Below are positions 33,142 through 43,030 of a DNA stretch of 64,000 nt, piece by piece. The DNA lies in the NCBI RefSeq assembly GCF_008831285.2, contig NC_045148.1, forward strand, positions 18,409,002 to 18,473,001, written 5' to 3'. Origin of the DNA: Nymphaea colorata (lineage: Eukaryota > Streptophyta > Magnoliopsida > Nymphaeales > Nymphaeaceae). Each line of letters starts with the position of its first letter. Position 1 is the stretch's first letter. The translations under genes were made by a program, and so were the position numbers. The notes beneath the pieces are model-generated. The model was not told the origin of the DNA and did not search any database. It worked only from the letters and a program-made list of their open reading frames with translations.

Positions 33142-33210
33142 TCCAAACTTTCTGTTTGTTTCCCATCCGACCTATCTCTCGTTAAAACTTCCAGTTTGTT
33201 TCCCATCCGA
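33142..33210 (+). repeat. Terminal redundancy (right copy)
   Basis: This matches 26,366-26,435 with a few changes, including both 42-base units. It breaks off in 'cccatccg' at about 33,210, before the primer site, and joins satellite sequence directly. Confidence 0.75.
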
Positions 33211-33760
33211 AGTCACTATACTTGTACACGTGTAGTTAGTCCGATAAGTTGAATTTGTTGTTACGTCTATAGGGAACGTTTTAAAGGATTTCAATCCCTC
33301 AGATCCTTCACTATAGATGTAACAACAACTTTTACTCATTGCACTAACTACAAGTGATCCATGTAATGCATAGATCCCATTTGTATCCATATAAACTTGT
33401 GATTTCTATCACTTAAATCATTCATTAGAAATGAAATAACAAGTGAAACACATTATATTAACAATAGGGCACCAAATGAATCACTCAAATCTCATTCATT
33501 TTCATGCAAACTTGTGATTTCAATCTGCTAAATCATTTAACTTGGATGTAACAATAAGTTAAGTACATTCAATAAAGTATGTGTGATCAAACGAATCACT
33601 TAAATTCCACTCGTATTGATTCAAACTTCTGATATCAATCTTGTATATCGTTCACTTTAGATGTGACAAAAAATTCAACTCATTGGAGTAACTACAAGGG
33701 ATCCAAGTAATGCATAGATACCATTTGTATCCATAGATCTCAAGAGTGCTTAGGAAATAG
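33211..33760. repeat. Satellite-like repeat fused to the viral 3' end
   Basis: Motifs such as 'ttgaatttgttgttac', 'acttgtgatttcaatc' and 'aatcacttaaat' are those of the large array at 50,232-54,898. The first ~90 bases run in plus orientation (compare 52,115-52,200), then the units turn to the opposite orientation. Confidence 0.75.
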
Positions 33761-34989
33761 TATGGTCAAGACTTGGGATTCTCATCACTGAGTTCCTTTG
33801 TTTGTTTCAAACCCAACGCCTTCTTTGTAGGCTTCTTCGCAGGCTAGGCATGGGGTGCTTGTTTGTTCCTGTTTCATAGTTCTATTTTCTTTGAATAAAA
33901 TGGGAGGGGGTCCCATATCCCCTCCAGGTTTTCATTTGAAAACAGAAGGTAGCCATCTCTCCCAGCAGCCTTGCATCGGAGATGATATCAATATGTTTAT
34001 AAATTAAGAATTGGCCATGATACTTTGAGTGGTTTCTATCGCTTCCTTATGCTGTATACCTTGTGCCAGACAAACACGATACCTTGGTGAAGAACTGGAA
34101 ACCATTTCGCCAAAGCAAATGAAAACACCAAGGTATAAAAATATCGATGGTTGCCACACATCTTCTTAGTCATATGGTTTCAGAGATTGGATCTCCAATG
34201 CTCAAAAAACTAACTAATTGACTCTTTCTCTGTCTCATGCTTTTTATAGAAATGAAGCAGGAGGCATCTCTACATCTTTTTGTGCATGTCGAAGAAAGCA
34301 AAGTTGGGTAATCAGTGAGGAACTATTTAAAAAATGCAAGATGGCCCCAATGTGATCAAGTCAAAAGAAAATCAATTCATGTCCTATAATTTAAACTCCA
34401 GGTGTCTAATTACTCAAAAGAAAATAAATTCAAATCATTGAGCTGGTGGGTGAAGCCAAACGTGGGAAATTTACCTTGCTTCTTTTGATGATTCTGAGAA
34501 AACGTGCTCCATGAATTTACCTCCTCTTGGTAGATGTATGTTTTTGTGAAATGCCATTAATTGGTAGTGGCAAGCAGTAGATCGAATTGGCGGGACCAAA
34601 GAATTGTGCTGCCAGGAGACAATGCGAAGTGAAAACTCAGGAGATGCACCCATTCATACGACCTAAGAAGAAGATTTTCTTTTAATGTTTTCACTGTATG
34701 GCAGAAGTCCAGGCAATTTTGTCGTCGCAGCATTTGCCATGTGAATGCATTCTATTACGAATTCTCTTCCTCTCCACGATGCAAATAAAATTGTCGCGCA
34801 AAGAAGGTGATACATCGCTCAAGTGGCTTATTCAATATTTCGGACAGTGGCAAGCCAAAAAACTGCTGGCTCAGTAATACTTCAAATTTTAGACCTTTAA
34901 TTAGCAGGCACTAATACATAAATACAAATATAGCTATGAGGAAATTAAACATATAATATGCGCTGCCTCAGCCATTAATTCCAGATAAT
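33761..34989. other. No gene seen
   Basis: AT-rich sequence with no supported reading frame or repeat structure on either strand. It ends at the target site of the Copia element. Confidence 0.5.
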
Positions 34990-35520
34990 TGAAGAAAAGC
35001 AGAGATTTAAGGAAGGAATGCCTAATTGTAACGTGGTTCGGTGTAAACTTACATCTACGTCCACAAAGGCAGCTATCGTTCCTAGTGACGATAGGCCTGG
35101 ACCTTTCTTCTATTTATAATAGAATTACATGCATCATCATTTCCTAATTTACAGGATTTATATCGATCTTTACAGGAGGAAACAATGTCTAATTTACAGT
35201 AGTTATTTCCCTGTTTAGTTGTTGCACCTCTCTGTTGTACAACTCCATCTTCGTCTCTTGTAATTCTGTTGGTGACTGCCTGGCCAGATATTGTCTTTGT
35301 ATTACTGTCTTCATATGGTTGGCAAGATGATGTTTCCTTCTTGGTATTGTAATGATTACGATCGTTACGGTTTCCATCGTTATGGCTGGCTGGAGTTTCC
35401 TTTGCGAGCCCTGTGATTTCCTCCCTGATTTTGTAACCATTACAATCATTTCTGTTTCCATCATCATGGCTGGCTGGTGTTTCCTTCTCGAGTCCTTTGA
35501 TGGTGCCTCTATTGTCTTTA
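34990..35520 (-). repeat. 3' LTR of the Copia element (531 bp)
   Basis: This matches the 5' LTR at 37,788 over its length. On the plus strand it starts 'tgaagaaaagcag', and it ends in 'attgtcttta'. The purine tract 'tttgagggaggc' on the minus strand lies at its boundary. It contains two ~80-base units around 'atggctggctgg' (35,382 and 35,466). Confidence 0.8.
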
Positions 35521-36429
35521 GCCTCCCTCAAACTAGGTGGCAGTATGGAAAGCGCTAGTTTGCTTCTTAAAATTTTGAAGGTTGACCTGGAAAGGGCTTT
35601 GGTTAAAATGTCGGCCACCTATTGAGTTGATGGAACAAATTGAGTTGTAAGAAGACCGAGCACAACCTTTTCCCTTATAAAATGATAATCTAATTCAACA
35701 TGCTACTTTCCATAATGAAAAACTGGTTTGATAGACACTTAAAGTGCGGACATGTTGTCACAATAGCGAATTGGCGGCTATGGGAGATAAAGTCTGATGT
35801 CTTTAAGGATGTATGTGATTCAAGTTACTTCAGCAGCAGTAGAGGCCATTGACTGATACTCAACTTCGGTGGTAGATCTGGCCACTGTCGGTTGCTTCTT
35901 TGCTGTCCACGATATAGGATTAGTGCCAAGAAACATAACAGAACTTGTAGTTGAGCGACGTGTTGTTTGACAGCCCACCCAGTAGGAGTTAGAGAAGGCA
36001 TGACGTTGGAGTTGCTCCTGAGGATAGAGATGATATCCGATATCAATGGAGCCATTGTTGTATCGAAGTAGTCTTTTAAGTAGCTAGTAGTGACTGACCA
36101 TGGGCGTTTGCATATATTGACTAATGAAGTTGACAGAGAAAGAAATGTATGGCTGTGTGAAAGTGAGGTATTGTAGACCTCCAACCAGACTTCGAAAAAG
36201 TGTTGGATCAGAAAAAGGTGTGTCATCAACCAGATTTTTGTAATTTTGAATCAAGGGTGTAACAGCTGGTTTGCATGATGTCATGGTCTTTCTTTCTAGC
36301 AGGCTATAGGCATATTGCTCTTGGTTTGGAAATAGCCCACCTGAAAACTTAAGTCCAAGGAAGTGATGAAGATATCCCGAATATCCCAAATGAATTCTTG
36401 AAGAAGCATAGGATGTTGGCCTGTTAGGA
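35521..36429 (-). pseudogene. Copia RT C-terminal part and RNase H
   Basis: Minus-strand pieces include YLHHFLGLKFSGGLFPNQEQ (near 36,370), then SLVGGLQYLTFTQPYISFSV with the conserved run leading to RNase H. Later come TAKKQPTVARSTTEVEY and MASTAAEVTWI (about 35,920-35,840), with Glu kept at AEVTW. The end MADILTKALSRSTFKILRSK (35,618) is the usual Copia C-terminus. The reading continues into the LTR by chance. Frameshifts and stops separate the pieces. Confidence 0.8.
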
Positions 36430-37064
36430 TTATATCATCGACATATGGTAGCAGAAGGATGATACCACATCCATCTTTGTAGATGAATAACGAGGAATCA
36501 GAGATGCTGGAGAAAAAGCCTTTTGATAGAAGGTAGGTGCCAAACCAATCATACCATGCTCTTGGAGCTTGACGTAAACCATACAGAGCTTTATGTCACT
36601 GGCATACATAACTTCGTTTTTGGCTGTCAATAAAACCCGATGGTTGTTCAATAAACATAGTTTGGTCCAAATCACCATATAAGAAGGCATTTTTTTACAT
36701 CCATTTGTTGAAAATCCCAATTATGAGAGGGAGCAAGAGTTAGCAAAATTCTAATAGTTGCTGGTTTTATAACAGGTGAGAATGTTTCTAAGAAATCAAC
36801 ACCAGGCACTTGGTCGAACCCACAAGCAACAAGTCTAGCTTTGAGGTGCTTGACCGTTCCATTGCTCTTGAGTTTGGTTTTAAAAACCCAACGAGTTGAG
36901 ACAATATTCATACCTGGTTGGCATGGTACCAGCATCCAAGTGTGGCATTGTTCCAAAGCACGTAGCTCTTCCTTCATGGCAGCTACCCAACCGGGATCCT
37001 TAAGAGCCTGCTTAACAGTTTTTGGTACAAGTGGTACCGTTAATGCCAAAAATTTTCTTAGCAT
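36430..37064 (-). pseudogene. Copia reverse transcriptase (RVT_2)
   Basis: The frame from 37,064 reads KQALKDPGWVAAMKEELRAL and STRWVFKTKLKSNGTVKHLK, then ARLVACGFDQVPGVDFLETF, the classic start of Copia RT. A frameshift occurs near 36,690. The catalytic YVDDI is at 36,434-36,445 (minus strand), preceded by ALYGLRQAPRAWYDW. The enzyme would copy element RNA. Stops near 36,595 and elsewhere disable it. Confidence 0.85.
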
Positions 37065-37131
37065 TTCGTTTTATGATAGCAGCCTTAGCCCGAGTTACCA
37101 TGGAGTGAATATTGGAACTTTCTTGGATCAA

Positions 37132-37589
37132 CTATCTCCCTTCAGGCTGTTGACTTTGTGCCTCATTGGCTGGTGAGCACAGATCACTATTGGCTGGTGA
37201 GGGCAGATCACCTTCGTCTTGACCATGTAGATCATCGTCACTACCAAGTGTTTCATGTGCTGAAATGTTGTTGTCTCCTCCATGTGCCTCTTGAACTGAA
37301 CGATTGTCTAATGATCCATTATGCAAGAGATGATGATGATTGATCACTTGGCATGAATCATCTTTTTTATCATCTTGGGAAAGATCTGACAATGATCTAA
37401 CGCCATCCAATCACTGTATGTTGCTCCGTTTTTGGAAGATGATGTAGAAGAAAAACGTGCTCCCGCCTGTTTATAGGGAAAGATACTTTCATCAAAGACA
37501 ACGTGTTGGGATATATATATTTTTCCTATAGGTGACTGTACTTCCATCAGAGGTGGTGAGGAAATTTGCAGGCAGCTGATATTCTCCAC
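37132..37589 (-). pseudogene. Copia integrase tail and linker
   Basis: It starts with GKIYISQHVVFDESIFPY (about 37,535-37,480), the SH3-like segment after the integrase core. A polar linker rich in Asp, Ser, Gln and His leads to RT. It joins directly to the gag piece at about 37,545, which marks the deletion junction. Confidence 0.75.
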
Positions 37590-37775
37590 CTAGAAAACCA
37601 GTCATATCCGGGCTTTCGATGAGCCCCATCATCTGCGTTCGCCATAGTAGAAAATTGTTTTGGTTGAGCTTGATTGACATGAAATTGGCAATGTTCAGAT
37701 CGTATGGGTAAAGATATTTGCTTGGGGCAGACACTATGCTTGAAGAAGAATTGCTTTGCGCCATATGGTTGTTCT
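37545..37775 (-). pseudogene. Copia gag N-terminus, truncated
   Basis: It begins just inside the primer site and reads SIKLNQNNFLLWRTQMMGLI and FLGGEYQLPANFL, the standard start of plant Copia gag. About 75 residues remain before the sequence jumps to the integrase tail. Confidence 0.8.
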
Positions 37776-37787
37776 GCTCTAATACCA
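37776..37787 (-). promoter_or_regulatory. Copia primer-binding site
   Basis: On the minus strand it reads TGGTATTAGAGC, one base from the standard initiator-Met tRNA complement, and it directly adjoins the CA end of the 5' LTR. Confidence 0.8.
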
Positions 37788-38307
37788 TGAAGAAAAGCAG
37801 AAATTCAAGGAAGGAATGCCTAATTTTAACGTGGTTTGGTGTAAACTCACACCTACATCCACAAAGGCAGCTATTGTTCTCAGTGATGATAGGTCTGGAT
37901 CTTTCTTCTTTTATAATAGAATTACAGGCATCATCATTTCCTGATTTACAGCAATCTTTACAGAGGAAACAATATCTAATTTACAGTTGTTATTTCCCTG
38001 TTTAGTTGTTGCACCTCTCTGTTTGACAACTGCATCTCCGTCTCTTGTAATTTTGTTAGTGACTGCCTAGCCAGCCATTGTCTTTATACTACTGTCTTCA
38101 TACGGTTGGCCAGATGATGTTTCCTTCTTGGTATTGTAATGATTACAATTGTTACTGTTTCCATCGTTATGGCTAGCTGGAGTTTCCTTTGCGAGTCCTC
38201 TGATTTCCTCCTTCATTTTGTAACCATTATAATCATTTTTGTTTCCATTGTCATGGCTGGCTGGAGTTTCTTTCTTGAGTCCTTTGATGGTGCCTCTATT
38301 GTCTTTA
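37788..38307 (-). repeat. 5' LTR of the Copia element (520 bp)
   Basis: It pairs with the 3' LTR at 34,990-35,520 and shows only scattered substitutions and short indels, so the insertion is moderately old. The same ~80-base internal duplication is present. Confidence 0.8.
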
Positions 38308-38320
38308 ATAGTGCCATAAG

Positions 38321-38500
38321 ATGCCGGAACTGCTAAAAGAATACCTTAGGAAGGAGGCCATAGAGGTGCAGGCACCCGAGGAGCCACGGCTTCCCTCCTC
38401 CTTTGTCTACAAAGTCCAGAAAAGGGTTGACACGTACAATCCTGAATTGCATCATGAGGAGGGAAGAACATATATGCCAGTAGAAATTCCCTCTTCATGA
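38321..38500 (+). CDS. Unrecognised clean 59-codon frame, possible host exon
   Basis: The frame from ATG at 38,321 to TGA at 38,498 has balanced composition and richer GC than its surroundings. It is dense in Glu, Lys, Arg and Pro (LLKEYLRKEAIEVQAPEEP; then FVYKVQKRVDTYNPELHHEE) with no low complexity. This looks like real coding sequence, perhaps one exon of a host gene interrupted by the Copia insertion that ends 14 bases upstream. I do not recognise the protein. No partner exon is visible nearby. Confidence 0.4.
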   Translation: MPELLKEYLRKEAIEVQAPEEPRLPSSFVYKVQKRVDTYNPELHHEEGRTYMPVEIPSS

Positions 38501-38999
38501 ATATACGAGGGTAGCATAAAGCATAGCTTCAAAGATCTGAGCCTTGGCCCCATTGTTTCTTTCCTTTACGTACACAACATAACTTCATATTATGCAATTA
38601 TTATAAGAAGCAAACCTCGGTGAAATTATTCAGTTTTCTATGCTTTTATTGATGTTTTTTTAGTGTCGATAAAGATATGCTTTTTTGTGGTGTGGCTGGA
38701 AAAATAAAAAATTTACTGTCAAGACTCCTTAAGAAAGGCTAACGCAAAATTGCCACCACAATGATGTAGTCTAAACTCGGCCACTACTCTGGCGAATTAA
38801 CATTCCTTTTCTGTTGCTATGCTTTTCTTTTTATGGGTTGAATCCAACTTGCTATGTATGTCAAGCCCTTTTTGCTTTAAACTTCGCCTACAGCTGCCAG
38901 TTGGGATGCTCAAACAGTTTGTTAACAACGTCAATTGCCAGGTCAAAAGATCTGCTTCCTCTATTTACCAAAAGAGCAATATAATGGAATGGTTAATGA
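38501..38999. other. No gene seen
   Basis: AT-rich sequence between the short frame and the next Copia remnant. A 64-codon frame at 38,819-39,013 has no motif. Confidence 0.5.
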
Positions 39000-40130
39000 A
39001 ATGGAATTCATAAATTTTGTAAAGCATTTGGTATCCTTTCAAACAAGTTGTTGATATTATTGGTGATGTGATGAGTCGCACTGGAGTTAAGATACCAACT
39101 GTCATCTCCAATGTCTTGATTCAGACTACTAGATGAAACTGCATGATATGCTTGAGGAGACGTTGTCTCTTTTCCTTTAAGCAAGTTAGTATATGACCAA
39201 CAAAACTTTGCAATATGACCAACTTTTCCACCTATTTGGCACACAAGACGATCACCTTCCTAGTGCTCACTTTTTCAGACTCTCCTCTAAATTGGTAGTT
39301 GTTTCTACCACGACCTCTATAGTTTGTTTGCTTATTGTAAATTGGTTTCGAGACAATATTTGAGCAGGCATAATAGATTCAAAAGTTTGAGAATCATCTT
39401 ATTTTAAGTTGGCTTCTTGTGTGAGAAGAAACCCATGAAGTTCGTTCAAAGAGACAGGGTCCTTTTGAGTTTCTATACAGACTTTAAAAGAAAGATATTC
39501 ACTTGGTAATCCTCTAAGAATTTGAAGAACAAGATCATCTTTATCAACAGGTTTGGATGCAATGGCTAGTCGATGAGCAATAGCTTTTGCTTTGTTTATA
39601 CAAACATCCATAGAACTAGACCACTTTTTTAATCTTGAAACTATGATTTTAACTGCATTATTCGAGCCCTGGATTGAGCAGTATATGATTGCTTAAGAGC
39701 AGTCCAAACCTCTAGAGAGGCTTTTAAACCAATAATTTGGGCATGTGTTACTTCAGATAGAGAGGACTTAATCCAACTCAAAAGCAACTGATCCTTTCTC
39801 AGCCATTCAATATATTATGGACTAATTTCAGTTGTTCCACATCTAGACATTGGCGGAGCAGGTTTGCTTCCATCAATATATCCCATAAGATCGAACGAGA
39901 TAGAGATTGAGGTGAATTGAGATTCCTAAATAAGATAAGTTTCAACATTTAACTTGATGGTGAGGAAATGTTGTAAATTGCTTGGATACTGAAGAGAAGC
40001 AAGAAAATTCATACATGTATCAGAGTTGACTCCTATATTTGATGATACTTCTTGATTTGCCATGAGAGTGAAAGGCCCCAACACAAGATGTAATCCTTAG
40101 GATCTAGCAGCAGCACTAATAAGGACCAGC
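39000..40130 (-). pseudogene. Copia gag remnant to protease start
   Basis: Read on the minus strand from the primer site: gag pieces near 39,900-39,640, then INKAKAIAHRLAIA, DDLVLQILRGLPSEY and LNELHGFLLTQEANL (39,611-39,399). A zinc knuckle with one Cys lost follows (CQIGGKVGHIAKFC, where CxxC is expected). Near 39,090 it reads WYLNSSATHHIT, the protease active site with D-S-G changed to N-S-S. The active-site Asp loss would stop processing. Confidence 0.8.
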
Positions 40131-40143
40131 GGCTCTCATACCA
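40131..40143 (-). promoter_or_regulatory. Copia primer-binding site
   Basis: TGGTATGAGAGCC on the minus strand, one base off the initiator-Met tRNA complement, adjoins an LTR that starts 'tgttag' on the plus strand at 40,144. Confidence 0.7.
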
Positions 40144-40560
40144 TGTTAGAAATAAAAAATGAAGAAGTAATTAAAGGGACATGAATTTTTAAAGTGGTTC
40201 AGTCAATAGGCCTATGTCCACTGCTCTAGCATTTCTTGCTTGCATGCATTTGGTAGAGATGTTTCTTTACATAGAAGAGATACATAAGGGGTCTATAATT
40301 CCCAAGAGACATGACTTTTCATCTTTCAACGGACATGACTTTTCATCTCCCAAGATACATGAATTTTCATTTCTTAAGTGACATGACTTTTCATTTCTCA
40401 ATAGACATGACTTTTCATCCCTCAAGAGACATGACTTTCCATCTCCCAAGAGACATGACTTTTCATTCCTCAAGAGACATGACTTTTCATCTCGCAAGTA
40501 ATTCACTTTGAGAGTCTTCTTGGTATTTCTGTTAACAAAAGGGAGCATCTTATTTTATTT
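40144..40560 (-). repeat. Probable Copia 5' LTR with internal minisatellite
   Basis: The inner end is fixed by the primer site. The outer end is not certain and may lie between 40,500 and 40,900. Much of it consists of the 24-base repeats at 40,301-40,498. Confidence 0.5.
40301..40498. repeat. 24-bp minisatellite, eight full units
   Basis: Units begin at 40,301, 40,325, 40,349, 40,373, 40,397, 40,421, 40,445 and 40,469, with a partial ninth. The core is 'agacatgacttttcatct'. Because 24 is a multiple of three and no unit carries a stop, both strands stay open. This explains the reading frames here, which are not genes. Confidence 0.9.
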
Positions 40561-40924
40561 TTAAAAAGAAAAAGTGGTTCTTACGTTTTCATTTAAAGGG
40601 AAACCGAAGGACTTAGATGCTCCTTTTTTGAATGGTGGTACAATTGGAAATGGAAAATTTCAAAAGAAATCCATTATTTTATTCTTTTGTCTCTCTAACT
40701 TTGCAATGTGAAGAAAAATATAGTATTGATATTGAAAAGCAATTGGATCGGTTTTCAAAATTTCAACGAAGTCCAATGTTTATTTGTGCTTATTACAATA
40801 GAATACTTTTGTTGAGACATACTCATGAGAAAATGTGACTTTGGAATTAAAATTATATAGATCAAAACTCTTTTAATACATGGGATATTTGATATTTTAT
40901 TTTGTTAATTTTGCCATGCTTAAG

Positions 40925-43030
40925 ATTAAAAAATGCCACTAGGGGTGGCGCTATTGAAAGGAACAAAGTTTCTTGTATGGAAATCGTAGAACTATGTAGG
41001 CTTTAATATTCAAGGGAATGGAATATGTTTTAGAAAAGAGACATGGTTAACCTTGGTGATGCATCTTCTGACAAAGAAAATGATTATTACAAGAAATTTA
41101 AAAAGGATAACCATTTGGCTAAAGCAATTACATTGCATATATCGATAATGTCTTAATAAGAGTTTGTGATAACACTTCACCGGAAAAAGCATGTTTGAAG
41201 TCATTGGTAAGTAATATGATACAACATCAGTCATTCACCTTTCAATTCTTAGTATAACTATATAATTCATGGAAAATAAAAGAAAATGATAATGTTGTTG
41301 ATCACATTAATAAATTGTTAGTAATGACTAAATTCGGTTTAGCTACAAAGTATTTTCTTCTCAAACTTATGAAAATTTCTACTATATTTAATAGTTTGCC
41401 TGTATCTTAGAAAATTATAGTTATGGTCCTCTGACTTGGTTCCAAGGCATTAACTTTGACAGAATTCGCCATTCAATTAGCTATCGAACAAGAACACATG
41501 AAAAAAAAAATATATAATATTTCATTGCCAGAGATAAATAATACAGCTGTTAATCATGGGCAAAACAAATTCCACCAATTTAAAGACGGTTCAATCAGTA
41601 ACTTGACAAATTAAGCAAAAAAAAAGTCCAATATTCTGAAAGCCACAAAAAATCACCTCTCATGTCCAAAATATTTCAAAGATGGAAAGCTTAGCCACTT
41701 CAAGAAATATTGTCAAAGATGCAACAACAACAAAATGAATGACAAGTGTGATGTAATCTGTGTGGCAATCAAGTGTTTAATTTGATCATGATATTACTGG
41801 ATGGTGGATTAAGTATGGAGCTACTCAACATATAATGAGCAGCAAAGATGGAATGAATATTGAATATTTGTGGGAAATAACGCTTGCTTTGATGTTGACA
41901 GCTATGTATATTTTTAATATAGTTCCATGTAAAACTGTCATTTCAGCAGGATTTGGATTATGGACTGATAAAAATCATATTTAAGTTATTTCATAAATGC
42001 ATTTCTATCTAGACCCATCAGGAGATAACTTTGATGATAAAAGAACTTCATCAGATATTTAAAAGGATCTAAAAAATATAAATTTTGTCATCTAGATATG
42101 GGCTTAATTAAAAGCAAAGATAATTAATTTGGAAGTTTTTAATAACAATAATAGCACTCCCATAGATATTATTAGCCATGACTCTTATAAATTAATTGAC
42201 TATTATGTTTGTTTGTCTGAAGAGTTATACCAGTCAATAGACATGGATGACTTAACAGGTATTTAACTTTTGATGAGGATGTTAATTTGAATGAATCTAC
42301 AGAATAGCTAAAAGCAATGGATGCAAAAGTTGAACCCATTGATAAGAATAATGTTTGGGAATTGACAAACCTACTTGATCAAAGTAAACATACGTGTGCA
42401 TTGGGTTTGAGAAAGAGATATAAGTTTGATGGAAGCATGATAAATCTAAAGCCAGGTTAGTGGCTATAGGGTTTTTGTAGTGTGTGGGGATAAACTATGT
42501 GAATACATACTTTCTCTAACACTCAGGCACACTCTACACTGGGCTCAAGCTTTTTGTCTCGTACATCCTAACCTGCCTCCAAACAATTTTGGTTTTAGCT
42601 CCAAAAGGAATAGGAATCTGGGCACACTTTTTTATGACATTTGATTATAAACATACTTTTAATAGCAATTTTATCAAGGTATTGTCTGCAGACTTAGTCA
42701 TTTGTTTTAGTGTATTAATGAATTGTTTATTAGTTTTAAATACTTATTCAAATTGTTGTTATGTAAATGATGAATCATTTAATACACATGTTAATGTGGA
42801 TGCACGTACTGGCATGCTCGCTAGGGCATATTGGACAAAATAGAATGATTAGACTAGCTCAAGAGAGATTACTAGAATCCTTTACAAATATTGACGTGCT
42901 TGTCTGCAAACATTGTTTAGTAGGAAAAGCATCTCAAACACCATTTGGGAAAGTAGTTAGGATTTTCATTCTATTATACTTAATTGATTCTGACATATGT
43001 GGATCAATGAGTATTTGTTCGCAACCCCAA
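40925..43030 (+). pseudogene. Copia gag-pol remnant with disordered segments
   Basis: Plus-strand pieces are: gag (near 40,950 and DNVVDHINKLLVMTKFGLA near 41,290), LTEFAIQLAIEQEHM (near 41,455), and a decayed zinc knuckle CPKYFKDGKLSHFKKYC (near 41,660). A protease-like WWIKYGATQHI follows near 41,802, with the catalytic Asp replaced. An RT-start piece (KNNVWELTN, near 42,350) comes before the pre-integrase finger (LGHIGQNRMIRLA, CKHCLVGKASQTPFGK, near 42,815-42,950), the reverse of normal order. It ends in the integrase start LIDSDICGSM, where the Gypsy LTR has inserted. Confidence 0.75.

Larger units (their letters stand above)
26271..33210 (+). mobile_element. Endogenous caulimovirid (plant pararetrovirus) copy, about one genome length
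   Basis: The order is initiator-Met tRNA primer site, unknown N-terminal ORF, 30K-type movement protein, coat protein with zinc knuckle, aspartic protease, RT, RNase H, extra C-terminal domain, promoter. There is a movement protein and no integrase, which separates it from LTR retrotransposons and places it in Caulimoviridae. A ~70-base sequence next to the primer site (26,366) recurs at 33,142, a spacing of 6,776 bases. This is the redundancy expected when a circular or longer-than-unit genome is integrated. At least eight stops and several frameshifts make it non-functional as it stands. The genus is not assigned. Confidence 0.8.
34990..38307 (-). mobile_element. Copia LTR retrotransposon with internal deletion
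   Basis: Two LTRs in the same orientation bound the element: 34,990-35,520 (3' LTR) and 37,788-38,307 (5' LTR). The primer site TGGTATTAGAGC lies at 37,776-37,787 on the minus strand. Probable target duplications are 'ataat' (34,985-34,989) and 'atagt' (38,308-38,312), 4 of 5 bases. Coding runs from the right: a gag start, a fused integrase tail, RT and RNase H. The rest of gag, the protease and the integrase core are absent. Stops show that it is dead. Confidence 0.85.

Noticed and set aside
26271-33210. Interpretation as an LTR retrotransposon
   Set aside because: There is no integrase, a movement protein is present, and the terminal repeat is only ~70 bases with the promoter upstream of it, unlike an LTR pair.
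40301-40498. CRISPR-like array
   Set aside because: Units are contiguous with no unique spacers, and the host is a plant.
40267-40548. Octapeptide-repeat protein
   Set aside because: A 24-base minisatellite without stops gives open frames on both strands automatically.
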